Origin: Candidatus Cloacimonadota bacterium
GTDB lineage: Bacteria; Cloacimonadota; Cloacimonadia; Cloacimonadales; TCS61
Assembly (NCBI GenBank): GCA_021108315.1
Contig: JAIORE010000179.1
Span: forward strand, 1-39,463
Length of the DNA stretch: 39,463 nt
Direction of reading: 5' to 3'
Below, one piece after another: positions 32,367-39,463 of this stretch. The notes beneath the pieces were generated by a model, which had not been told where the DNA came from, ran no database searches, and saw only the letters and a program-made list of their open reading frames with translations. Position 1 is the first letter of the stretch; the number at the start of each line of letters is the position of its first letter. Position numbers and translations under genes: made by a program.

Positions 32367-33353
32367 ATGACGATAGAAGAGATAAATAATAAAGTCCAAG
32401 AAAAATCGCAAGTTATTGACACGATTTATGAAGAGATTTCAAAAGTGATTGTCGGACAAAAATATATGGTGAAAAGAATGATGATCGGTCTTTTGGCAAA
32501 TGGACATATCCTTTTGGAAGGTGTTCCCGGATTAGCAAAAACGCTTACTGTAAGCACTGTTGCAAAAACTGTAAAAGCTTCTTTTCAAAGATTACAATTC
32601 ACTCCGGATCTGCTTCCGGCAGATATTATCGGGACAATGATCTACAATCAGAAAACTGCTGAATTCATAGCAAAGAAAGGACCAATATTTGCAAATTTCA
32701 TTTTAGCTGATGAGATAAATCGGGCTCCGGCAAAAGTTCAATCTGCTCTTTTGGAAGCGATGCAGGAACGCCAAGTAACAATCAGCGATAAAACTTATCC
32801 ACTCCCAAAACCTTTTTTAGTAATGGCGACCCAAAATCCTTTGGAACAAGAGGGAACTTTTCCTTTACCGGAAGCTCAAGTAGATCGCTTTATGCTAAAA
32901 CTTCAAATTGATTATCCATCTCGTAATGAAGAAAAAATGATTTTAGATCTTATGGTAAAAGATGAAGAAATTGATGTAAAATCAGTGATTTCACCAAATG
33001 ACATTCTGGAAATGAGAAATTTGATCAAAGATATTTATATGGAAGAAAAAATCAAAGAATATATACTTGATTTGGTTTTTGCCACTCGTAATCCAGACAA
33101 TTATAAAAATCTCAAAGAAGTTTCTAATCTTATCGAATGTGGTGCATCTCCCCGCGCAACCATTTATCTTGCTCAAGCAGCAAAAGCTCACGCATTTTTG
33201 GAACATCGTGGTTATGTTACGCCGGATGATATCAAAGCTATCGGAAAAGATATTCTTCGTCATCGCCTTATTCTTACTTATGAAGCAGAAGCAGAGCAAA
33301 TCTCGCAAGATGATATTGTTAATAAACTGTTTGATGAAATTGAAGTACCTTAA
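32367..33353 (+). CDS. MoxR-family AAA+ ATPase
   Basis: 328 residues. MoxR ATPases act as chaperones for von Willebrand factor A proteins encoded nearby, here the DUF58 protein and BatA. Walker A is GVPGLAKT at 52-59, Walker B FILADE at 111-116. The sensor-type segment MATQNPLEQEGTFPLPEAQVDRF is a family hallmark, and the C-terminal lid has GASPRATIYLAQAAKAHA. GGCGGAAAA precedes the ATG. In relatives the DUF58 gene follows at once. Here 1160 bases with a nuclease-type gene separate them. Confidence 0.94.
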   Translation: MTIEEINNKVQEKSQVIDTIYEEISKVIVGQKYMVKRMMIGLLANGHILLEGVPGLAKTLTVSTVAKTVKASFQRLQFTPDLLPADIIGTMIYNQKTAEFIAKKGPIFANFILADEINRAPAKVQSALLEAMQERQVTISDKTYPLPKPFLVMATQNPLEQEGTFPLPEAQVDRFMLKLQIDYPSRNEEKMILDLMVKDEEIDVKSVISPNDILEMRNLIKDIYMEEKIKEYILDLVFATRNPDNYKNLKEVSNLIECGASPRATIYLAQAAKAHAFLEHRGYVTPDDIKAIGKDILRHRLILTYEAEAEQISQDDIVNKLFDEIEVP

Positions 33354-33403
33354 AGCAGTGAATAATTTATAGTGAATAATTTTACTCAATACCGGGTTTA
33401 GAA

Positions 33404-34444
33404 ATGAGCGATTTTTTAAAAATAGATTCAAGTAATTTCTATGTTAAAATTACTAAGTTATTAAAAGAAGCCAGAAAAATAGTTGTTCAAAATGTTAATC
33501 ATACAATGGTCTTAACTTATTATGAGATAGGTCGAATGATTGTTGAAGAAGAACAGGGAGGACAAAAACGAGCTGGTTATGGAAAACATCTTTTGAAGGG
33601 ATTGTCAAAGCGATTAAGCTCAGAATTTGGAAGAGGTTTTTCTAAAAGAAATCTTGAACAGATGAGGCAATTTTTTCTTATCTATTCAAAAACGCAGACA
33701 GTGTCTGCGGAATTCAAATTGAGTTGGTCACACTATTTGAAGCTAATGAGAATTAGTGATGAGAACGAAAGAAAATTTTATGAAATTGAAACAGCTGAAA
33801 ATAATTGGAGCTTGAGAGAGTTGCAAAGACAATTTGATTCAGCACTATTTCAGCGTTTGGTATTAAGTAGAGATAAGGTAAAAGTAAAAGAGTTATCAGT
33901 AAAAGGGCAGATTGTCACAACAGCACAAGATTCTTTGAAAGATCCATACATTCTTGAATTTATTGGATTACCTGAAAAGTCAACTTATTCTGAAACTAAA
34001 CTTGAACAAAAAATCATTGATAAACTCGAACATTTTTTATTAGAATTAGGGAAAGGATATGCTTTTATTGGAAGACAAGAGCGATTTACATTTAATGAGA
34101 AACATTTTCGCGTAGATTTAGTATTCTACAATCGTATTTTACAATGCTTCGTATTAATAGACCTAAAAATCGGAGAGATAAAACATCAAGATCTAGGTCA
34201 AATGCAGATGTATGTGAATTATTATGACAGATTTGTCAAACTTGATAATGAAAATAAAACAATCGGAATCATTCTTTGTAGAGAAAAGGATAATATGCTT
34301 GTAGAAATTACATTGCCCAAAAATAATGATCAAATCTTTGCAAGCAAATATCAAACTATATTACCTAGCAAAGAAGAATTAAAACATTTGATTGAGAATA
34401 AAGAGAATAATGAAGAGTTAGATCCACAAAGTGATGAATGGTAA
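33404..34444 (+). CDS. YhcG/DUF1016 PDDEXK nuclease-type protein
   Basis: 346 residues. The N-terminal DUF1016 helical domain covers about 1-180 (VNHTMVLTYYEIGRMIVEEE, GYGKHLLKGLSKRLSSEFGR, FSKRNLEQMRQF). A PDDEXK-like domain follows from about 195. The likely core is Glu201, Asp238 in FRVDLVFYN and Asp253-x-Lys255 in VLIDLKIG, with QMQMYVNYYDR as the usual Q-x3-Y-type end. Members are found beside restriction-modification systems and as cargo in defence and mobile regions. This one sits between moxR and DUF58, which are normally adjacent, so it looks like an insertion. Both flanks are AT-rich linkers without visible terminal repeats. Confidence 0.88.
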   Translation: MSDFLKIDSSNFYVKITKLLKEARKIVVQNVNHTMVLTYYEIGRMIVEEEQGGQKRAGYGKHLLKGLSKRLSSEFGRGFSKRNLEQMRQFFLIYSKTQTVSAEFKLSWSHYLKLMRISDENERKFYEIETAENNWSLRELQRQFDSALFQRLVLSRDKVKVKELSVKGQIVTTAQDSLKDPYILEFIGLPEKSTYSETKLEQKIIDKLEHFLLELGKGYAFIGRQERFTFNEKHFRVDLVFYNRILQCFVLIDLKIGEIKHQDLGQMQMYVNYYDRFVKLDNENKTIGIILCREKDNMLVEITLPKNNDQIFASKYQTILPSKEELKHLIENKENNEELDPQSDEW

Positions 34445-34513
34445 AGGATGTTTGTAGTTTACATTTCTCATTTAAAATTTATAATTTAACATTTGTAATG
34501 GTTCTCGGTAATT

Positions 34514-35398
34514 ATGGAAACTTCAGAAGTAATAAAAAGAATAAAAAAAATTGAGATCACAACTCGTGATATTGTGAATGAACTATTTTCCGGTGAATAT
34601 CATAGTTTGTTCAAAGGTCAGGGTTTGGAGTTCTCCGAAGTACGAGAATATCAAGAGGGTGATAGTTTCAGGCAGATTGATTGGAATGTCTCTGCTCGAA
34701 TGGGACATCCTTACATCAAAAAATTTGAAGAAACTCGTGAATTGAATGTTATGTTTCTCATTGATAGCAGTGCTTCCACCTTATTTGGAACGAAAAGTTT
34801 TCTTAAATCGGAATATATTACGGAGATTACCGCTGTTTTATCATTCTCGGCATTATCAAATAATGATAAAGTTGGACTTTTGTTATTCACAGATGAAGTT
34901 GAAAAATATATTCCACCGAGAAAAGGAAAAAAAGCTGCTCTCAGGATTTTGCGTGACATTCTCTATTTTGAACCTAAACACACCAAAACAAATATTAAGC
35001 AAGCTGTGCAATATATCTATCGTCTTATCAAAAAGAGAAGTATTGTTTTTGTTATTTCGGATTTCTTTGATGATGATTATCTTGATAGCTTGAAACTTCT
35101 GGCAAAAAAGCACGATGTAATTGCTCTCAGAATCTTAGATAAATCTGAAATTGAGCTTCCGAGAAAAGGAATAATCCATTTACAAGACCCTGAAACCAGA
35201 AAAAATTTTACTTTGAATACAATGAATAAAAATCTACGAAACAGATATAAGGAAACTATTTCCAAACAAACCAAATTGTTGAATGAGAGTTTCAGACGTA
35301 ATAAAATTGATTTAATAACTCTTTACACTGATGAGAATTACACAAAAGAATTGATGAAATTCTTTAAATTTAGAATTCGTATGAAAAACAAACATTAA
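34514..35398 (+). CDS. DUF58 protein with VWA-like fold
   Basis: 294 residues. DUF58 proteins are the usual first partner of MoxR. The signature GQGLEFSEVREYQEGDSFRQ then IDWNVSAR (about 36-62) is clear. The VWA-like part starts at VMFLIDSSAS (79-88), where a D-x-S-x-S-like metal site is partly kept. IVFVISDFFDD supplies the second acidic stretch. The protein is cytoplasmic or peripheral, with no membrane helix. The ribosome binding site is weak, and the following gene starts four bases after the stop. Confidence 0.9.
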   Translation: METSEVIKRIKKIEITTRDIVNELFSGEYHSLFKGQGLEFSEVREYQEGDSFRQIDWNVSARMGHPYIKKFEETRELNVMFLIDSSASTLFGTKSFLKSEYITEITAVLSFSALSNNDKVGLLLFTDEVEKYIPPRKGKKAALRILRDILYFEPKHTKTNIKQAVQYIYRLIKKRSIVFVISDFFDDDYLDSLKLLAKKHDVIALRILDKSEIELPRKGIIHLQDPETRKNFTLNTMNKNLRNRYKETISKQTKLLNESFRRNKIDLITLYTDENYTKELMKFFKFRIRMKNKH

Positions 35399-35402
35399 TC
35401 CT

Positions 35403-36320
35403 ATGAAAATTAAACTACTTTTTTTATCATTCCTAATTTCCTTAAGTCTATTTTCTCAAAAACTTGATTATCAGTTATCAAAACCATCTCAACTTTTTAT
35501 TGGATCACCGTTTCATTTATATGTTGATATTACTTCCGCAGTAGAAGATTCAATTTTTACAGCACAAATTGACACACTTGATGTTTTTATACTGAAAGGA
35601 GAGATTGAAGAATCTTCTGAAATTATTGAGAATGATAAAATCACTCACCTTAACCTCACTTTTCAACCTTTTGATACCGGAGAATTTACTTTCCCAGAAT
35701 TAGAATTTACAGTAAAGACTAATAGTGAATTGAAAACTTTGAAAACTGATGAATTTGTACTGAATATTGTTTCTATCGTTCCGGATACTACTCAAATTAT
35801 AATGGATATAGCAAAACCAATAAAAATAAATTTTGGGTTTTGGGATTATTTTTTAGTGATAATTGCAATTGCTTTTATTGTTTTTTTGATAATTTTTTTG
35901 AAGAAAGTTTTGAGAATGAAGGAATTTGTTCCAGAAAAAGAGATTATTCTTGATAAACGACCGGCTTATGTAATTGCTTTGGAATTATTAAAGAATTTAG
36001 AAGAACAGAAAATATTAGAGAATGGAAATTTTTTGCAATATCATTTTAGGCTTTCCTATATTTTAAGATTTTTTATTGAAAAATATTACAAAATAAATGC
36101 TGTGGAGATGACTACGAGTGAAATACGGGATAATCTTCAAACTAAAGATTTCAAAGAAAAATCTGAAATTTTGAAATTTCTTTCATCTGCAGATCTTATT
36201 AAATTTGCAAAATCAATCCCAGACTTGAGTAAATCTCGCGATGATACGCAATGGTTGGAGAGATATTTAATTGGATTTAGGAAGATTGAAAAAGATTTTA
36301 CCACAGAGAGCACGGAGTAA
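35403..36320 (+). CDS. BatD-like membrane protein of the MoxR operon
   Basis: 305 residues, shorter than full BatD. A signal peptide (about 1-18, KLLFLSFLISLSLFS with a cut near SQ) is followed by a beta-rich extracytoplasmic region to about 140. One helix at about 147-167 (FLVIIAIAFIVFLIIFL) follows, then a cytoplasmic helical tail. Layout and place between DUF58 and BatA match BatD or DUF4381 proteins. The last codons (TTESTE and stop) come from the CCACAGAG module starting at 36298, so the original C-terminus has been overwritten. The true end may once have been nearby, since the family tail is variable. Confidence 0.68.
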   Translation: MKIKLLFLSFLISLSLFSQKLDYQLSKPSQLFIGSPFHLYVDITSAVEDSIFTAQIDTLDVFILKGEIEESSEIIENDKITHLNLTFQPFDTGEFTFPELEFTVKTNSELKTLKTDEFVLNIVSIVPDTTQIIMDIAKPIKINFGFWDYFLVIIAIAFIVFLIIFLKKVLRMKEFVPEKEIILDKRPAYVIALELLKNLEEQKILENGNFLQYHFRLSYILRFFIEKYYKINAVEMTTSEIRDNLQTKDFKEKSEILKFLSSADLIKFAKSIPDLSKSRDDTQWLERYLIGFRKIEKDFTTESTE

Positions 36321-36454
36321 AACAAATAATTCTGTTTGTTAATGCACAATCAGGATTGATTGTGATACTTCTTTTGTTTTCACACAGAAGTGTGAGAACA
36401 AGAAAAACCTCACCTTAATCCTCTCCTGCAAGGAGAAGGCTGGGATGAGGTGAG
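36298..36454. repeat. Stop-supplying module plus three hairpins before batA
   Basis: TTACCACAGAGAGCACGGAG (36298-36317) is a left-hand module that encodes the last residues of the preceding gene. Three stems follow. CACAATCA (36345-36352) pairs with TGATTGTG (36357-36364) across GGAT. TCACAC (36380-36385) pairs with GTGTGA (36390-36395) across AGAA. CTCACCT (36409-36415) pairs with AGGTGAG (36448-36454), enclosing a second stem TCTCCT-GCA-AGGAGA (36422-36436). The outer stem of the third nearly continues through TAATCC/GGGATG. The last hairpin has relatives at 13761-13842. No T-runs follow. Confidence 0.75.
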
Positions 36455-36489
36455 AAATGAAATTTTAAAAAAACACTAAGGTAATGTAA

Positions 36490-37479
36490 ATGCTTGAATT
36501 CGTTCATCCCAATTGGTTTTGGTTATTTCTAATAATAATTCCAATAATTCTTTACGAAATTTTCATCAAGAACAAGAATAAACCTCGCTTTATTCATAGT
36601 CGGGTAGAGCTTTTGCGTTCTTTATCCAAAACTCCTTCTTTGCTTCAATTTATTCCTTTTGTTTTCAGGATTGTTGCAATCCTATTATTGATTACAGCTT
36701 TAGCTCGACCTAGATTTGCTCATAAAAAACAGCAAGTCACCGGAAAAGGGATTGACATTATCTTGGCAATTGACATTTCTGGAAGTATGAAAGCAGTTGA
36801 TTTCCAACCAAAAAATCGTTTGGAAGCTGCTAAAAAAGTAGCAAATCAATTTGTAGAAAACCGAAAAAATGATCGAATTGGACTTATCGTATTTGCCGAA
36901 AATGCTTACACTCAATGTCCTTTAACTTTGGACTACAACATTTTAAAGACAATTTTAGGTTCAATGGAAATTAATGAAGAAGCAAACGGAACAGCAATTG
37001 GTATGGGCTTGGCAACTTCTGTGGCAAGACTCAAAGAATCGGAAGCAAAATCAAAAGTGATTATCCTTATAACTGATGGACGTAATAATTCCGGTGAAAT
37101 TGATCCTGAAACTGCTGCTGATCTCGCTGCAACTTATGACATCAAGGTTTATCCTATCGGAGTTGGGAAAAAAGGAGAGGTAGATTACCCTTTCCAAACT
37201 GCTTTTGGGACACGGTATCAGAAAGTTAAAATCGAAATTGATATGGATGCTCTGAATAAAATAGCAAAATTAACCGGAACCAAATTTGCCAGAAGAGCTC
37301 AAAATACAGAAGAATTGGAAGCTATTTTAAAACATATCAATGAATTGGAAAAAACAGAGATAAAAATTGAAAATTACTATCAATATCAGGAAATATTCTG
37401 GTATTATTTATTAGCAGGATTTATTGTCTTATTTCTTGAATTTATTCTTAAAACTATTATTTTGAAAGAATTACCGTGA
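36490..37479 (+). CDS. BatA-type membrane VWA protein
   Basis: 329 residues. An N-terminal helix pair (about 8-25 and 55-72) is followed by a von Willebrand factor A domain and a C-terminal helix at about 304-325. The MIDAS metal site is complete: DISGSMK with Asp95, Ser97, Ser99, the threonine in NGTAIG (Thr168) and ITDGRNN with Asp196. This matches BatA (aerotolerance cluster), which works with MoxR, DUF58 and BatD at the membrane. The usual next gene, batB, is not found here, as a module-filled gap and a DUF4139 gene follow. Confidence 0.88.
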   Translation: MLEFVHPNWFWLFLIIIPIILYEIFIKNKNKPRFIHSRVELLRSLSKTPSLLQFIPFVFRIVAILLLITALARPRFAHKKQQVTGKGIDIILAIDISGSMKAVDFQPKNRLEAAKKVANQFVENRKNDRIGLIVFAENAYTQCPLTLDYNILKTILGSMEINEEANGTAIGMGLATSVARLKESEAKSKVIILITDGRNNSGEIDPETAADLAATYDIKVYPIGVGKKGEVDYPFQTAFGTRYQKVKIEIDMDALNKIAKLTGTKFARRAQNTEELEAILKHINELEKTEIKIENYYQYQEIFWYYLLAGFIVLFLEFILKTIILKELP

Positions 37480-37489
37480 AGATAAAAAA

Positions 37490-37690
37490 TTTCGCAAAGA
37501 CGCTAAGACGTAAAGTATAAGGAATGAAGTAAACAAAACGAAAAAACAATTTCACCACAGAGAACACAGAGAACACAGAGAAAAGACAAAAATGTCTGAA
37601 TTTGGATTTATTGGATTAAGAGATGATTGGATTAATAACAGAAATCAAATAGCACACAGGCTAATATTCAATATTAAATATTAAATGTTA
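37490..37690. repeat. Left-hand and centre modules after batA
   Basis: Left-hand modules: CGCAAAGACGCTAAGACG (37493-37510) and three exact 9-bp CACAGAGAA units at 37556, 37565 and 37574 preceded by ACC. Centre-type stretches TTTGGATTTATTGG (37601-37614) and AATATTCAATATTAAATAT (37663-37681) follow. No right-hand module is present. AAGGGAGG (37695-37702) is the strong ribosome binding site of the next gene. Confidence 0.7.
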
Positions 37691-37706
37691 AATTAAGGGA
37701 GGAATT

Positions 37707-39443
37707 ATGTTAAGCAAAGAGATCAAATGGTTTTCAAAGAAAATTTTCTTATCATTCGTTATTTCATTACTTTTAATTACTTGTGTATTCGCAGAAGAAA
37801 GTTTTAAAATCCTCGAAGACAAAATTACCGATGTTGTCGTTTATCCAAATCAGGCAATGATTACCAGAACTGCTAATATTACTTTGGAAAAAGGATTACA
37901 CAAACTCATTTTTGACAAAATACCTTCAAAATATGAAGAGGAAAGTATTCAGGTAAAAGGCTTTGGAAATGCTGAAATTAAAGATATTAAAAAAGTAACC
38001 GATTTTAAAAAAGCCGAAGTTGATGAAAGAAGAAAAGCACTTATTGATCAAATCGAAAAATTTACAGATGATATAAGAATACATCAGGATGAGCTTGGTT
38101 TAATCAACGAAGAAAAAAATGTGATCAAAGACATAATGAAAAAAATAACTTCTACGTCTAATAAAGATGAGAAAACCGAATTAGATCCGCTAAAATGGCG
38201 TAAAATGGTAGATTTTTATAAACAAGAGCAAGCTGCTTTGATTAAGAAAATCCGTAAAGAAGAGAAAATCATTCAAAATTTAGATAAAGAAAAACAGAAA
38301 GTTCAAGATCAATTAAACCAATTAGGTTACAATGCTCACAAATCACGAAAACAAATTGAAGTTTTGATCGAAGCTACAAAATCCGGAAAAATCAGTCTAC
38401 AACTTTCCTACTTAGTTTATAACTCATCTTGGCAACCTAAATATGATATCAGAGTTTCATCTGATAATAAAATAATGCAATTGACTTACAAAAGTGAAAT
38501 TCGACAAAATACCGGAGAAGATTGGAAAGATGTAAATTTGAAAATTTCTACAGCTCAACCTCAAATTGGTGGAGAACATCCGGAACTTAATCCTTGGAGA
38601 TTGAATATTTTTGAACCTCAAGTTTATTCTAAAAAAAGAAGTAAAGGTAAAGGTGCATACCAAGAACTACAAATGATAAATACAATGCAATTGGGAGTTG
38701 CCGGAGGAAATGAACAGAATTTTGAAATTGATGGTTTTCTTGATGAAGATGCTTCATCTATGGCTATTACTACATCAAATTTGAGTAATAATCTCACCTC
38801 ATCAGTATTTGAAATTTCCGGAGTAAAAACAATTTTGGCTGATAATCAAGAATACTCTGTTACTATCTCCATAAATGATTTTCCGGCAAATTTCCGTTAT
38901 TCTACAGTTCCCAAACTTTCTGAACACGCTTTTTTGAAAGCAAAAGTTAAAAATACTTCTGAATTTCCTTTCTTGGCTGGTTCTTCTAACATTTTCTTAG
39001 ATGATAATTTCGTTACATCTGGTTATTTTGAATATGCTGCTCCATCAGAAGATTTTTGGACTTTTCTTGGTGTAGATAGTGGAATAGATATAGAATATAA
39101 ATTTATTAAGAAATTCACAGAAAAAAAAGGTGTTTTATCAAAAAAAGAGAAAGTTAGGTTTGAGTATGAAATTATTGTAAAGAACAACAAGAAAACAGAA
39201 GAAGATATTGTGATTTGGGATCAAATTCCGATTTCATCAAATAAAGAGATAAAAATTGAATTGATCGAACCGGAATATGAAAAAGATAGTAATGAGCTTA
39301 AAATCACTAAAGAAAAATTTCTGGAATGGCATTATGTTATCAAACCTGCAGAAAAAATTACAATTCCGCTAAAATTTTCAATTGAATATCCAAAAAATAA
39401 ATTTATTGCCCTCTGTGCCAAGATGACATTGGACATATTTTGA
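37707..39443 (+). CDS. MuiA-like secreted protein (DUF4140/DUF4139)
   Basis: 578 residues with an N-terminal signal peptide ending near VFA-EES (residue about 30). The DUF4140 start ITDVVVYPNQAMITRTANI is followed by a long coiled-coil-prone stretch (about 95-230). DUF4139 follows, from SLQLSYLVYNSSWQPKYDIR and NTGEDWKDVNLKISTAQP onward. The family name comes from a mucoidy inhibitor, but the biochemical role is unknown. Family members usually stop soon after IEYPKNK. Here about eleven extra residues (FIALCAKMTLDIF) follow before TGA. A near-consensus AAGGGAGG precedes the ATG. The last 20 bases of the window hold nothing recognisable. Confidence 0.87.
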   Translation: MLSKEIKWFSKKIFLSFVISLLLITCVFAEESFKILEDKITDVVVYPNQAMITRTANITLEKGLHKLIFDKIPSKYEEESIQVKGFGNAEIKDIKKVTDFKKAEVDERRKALIDQIEKFTDDIRIHQDELGLINEEKNVIKDIMKKITSTSNKDEKTELDPLKWRKMVDFYKQEQAALIKKIRKEEKIIQNLDKEKQKVQDQLNQLGYNAHKSRKQIEVLIEATKSGKISLQLSYLVYNSSWQPKYDIRVSSDNKIMQLTYKSEIRQNTGEDWKDVNLKISTAQPQIGGEHPELNPWRLNIFEPQVYSKKRSKGKGAYQELQMINTMQLGVAGGNEQNFEIDGFLDEDASSMAITTSNLSNNLTSSVFEISGVKTILADNQEYSVTISINDFPANFRYSTVPKLSEHAFLKAKVKNTSEFPFLAGSSNIFLDDNFVTSGYFEYAAPSEDFWTFLGVDSGIDIEYKFIKKFTEKKGVLSKKEKVRFEYEIIVKNNKKTEEDIVIWDQIPISSNKEIKIELIEPEYEKDSNELKITKEKFLEWHYVIKPAEKITIPLKFSIEYPKNKFIALCAKMTLDIF

Positions 39444-39463
39444 TACAAATTTATTGTAGCCAA

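Noticed and set aside
32991..33431. 146-codon open frame on the minus strand at the moxR 3' end
   Set aside because: It is antisense to moxR and runs into the start of the DUF1016 gene. The composition is not protein-like.
37556..37582. Possible CRISPR-like array (three CACAGAGAA units)
   Set aside because: The units are contiguous 9-mers without spacers and there are no cas genes in the window.

Overview
The window is AT-rich, uses the standard bacterial code, and carries a chromosomal core-gene block on the plus strand with one minus-strand gene (umuC). The envelope genes point to a diderm that makes meso-diaminopimelate peptidoglycan: the MurE half carries the DNPR motif, and there is an ADP-heptose-type nucleotidyltransferase. 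The MoxR/DUF58/BatD/BatA cluster and the general gene style suggest an FCB-type bacterium. Candidatus Cloacimonadota is my best guess, but that is an inference from style and not a database result. No rRNA, tRNA, CRISPR array, transposase or phage structural gene was recognised.

Layout. (1) 1-465: tail of an upstream gene, then a promoter and a four-unit, 10-bp-period MraZ-type operator. (2) 466-18056: a nearly complete dcw (division and cell wall) cluster in the order mraZ, rsmH, ftsL-like, ftsI (with two PASTA domains), a murE-murF fusion, mraY, murD, ftsW, murG, murC, murB, ftsQ, ftsA, ftsZ. There is no ddl between murB and ftsQ. (3) 18154-20802: a small four-helix membrane protein, then umuD (+) and umuC (-) facing each other. 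(4) 21042-31231: housekeeping genes der, plsY, purF, hldE C-terminal type, an RseC-like protein, folB, folK, a short GlmU-like uridylyltransferase, a HIT protein, a LytR_C protein, rsfS, argS and a metallophosphatase. (5) 31350-39443: a HEPN-type protein, moxR, a YhcG/DUF1016 nuclease-type gene lodged inside the moxR operon, DUF58, a BatD-like protein, batA, and a MuiA/DUF4139 secreted protein.

How the genes work together. The dcw block supplies the cytoplasmic muropeptide steps (MurB-G, MraY) and the septal machinery (FtsL, FtsI, FtsW, FtsQ, FtsA, FtsZ), probably under MraZ autocontrol at the front. GlmU-like, HldE-type and PlsY proteins feed the envelope precursors.

The most striking non-genic signal is the content of the longer intergenic gaps. 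They are built from a shared set of modules made of two or three near-identical 9-11-bp units. Modules written in the CCAC/CACG sense sit in the left half of a gap. Their reverse complements, in the GTGG/CGTG sense, sit in the right half. Several gaps are therefore nested imperfect inverted repeats. Three genes (murG, folB and the batD-like gene) end inside such modules and take their last codons and stop from them. A second group of gaps holds compact hairpins whose stem sequences differ but whose architecture is kept.
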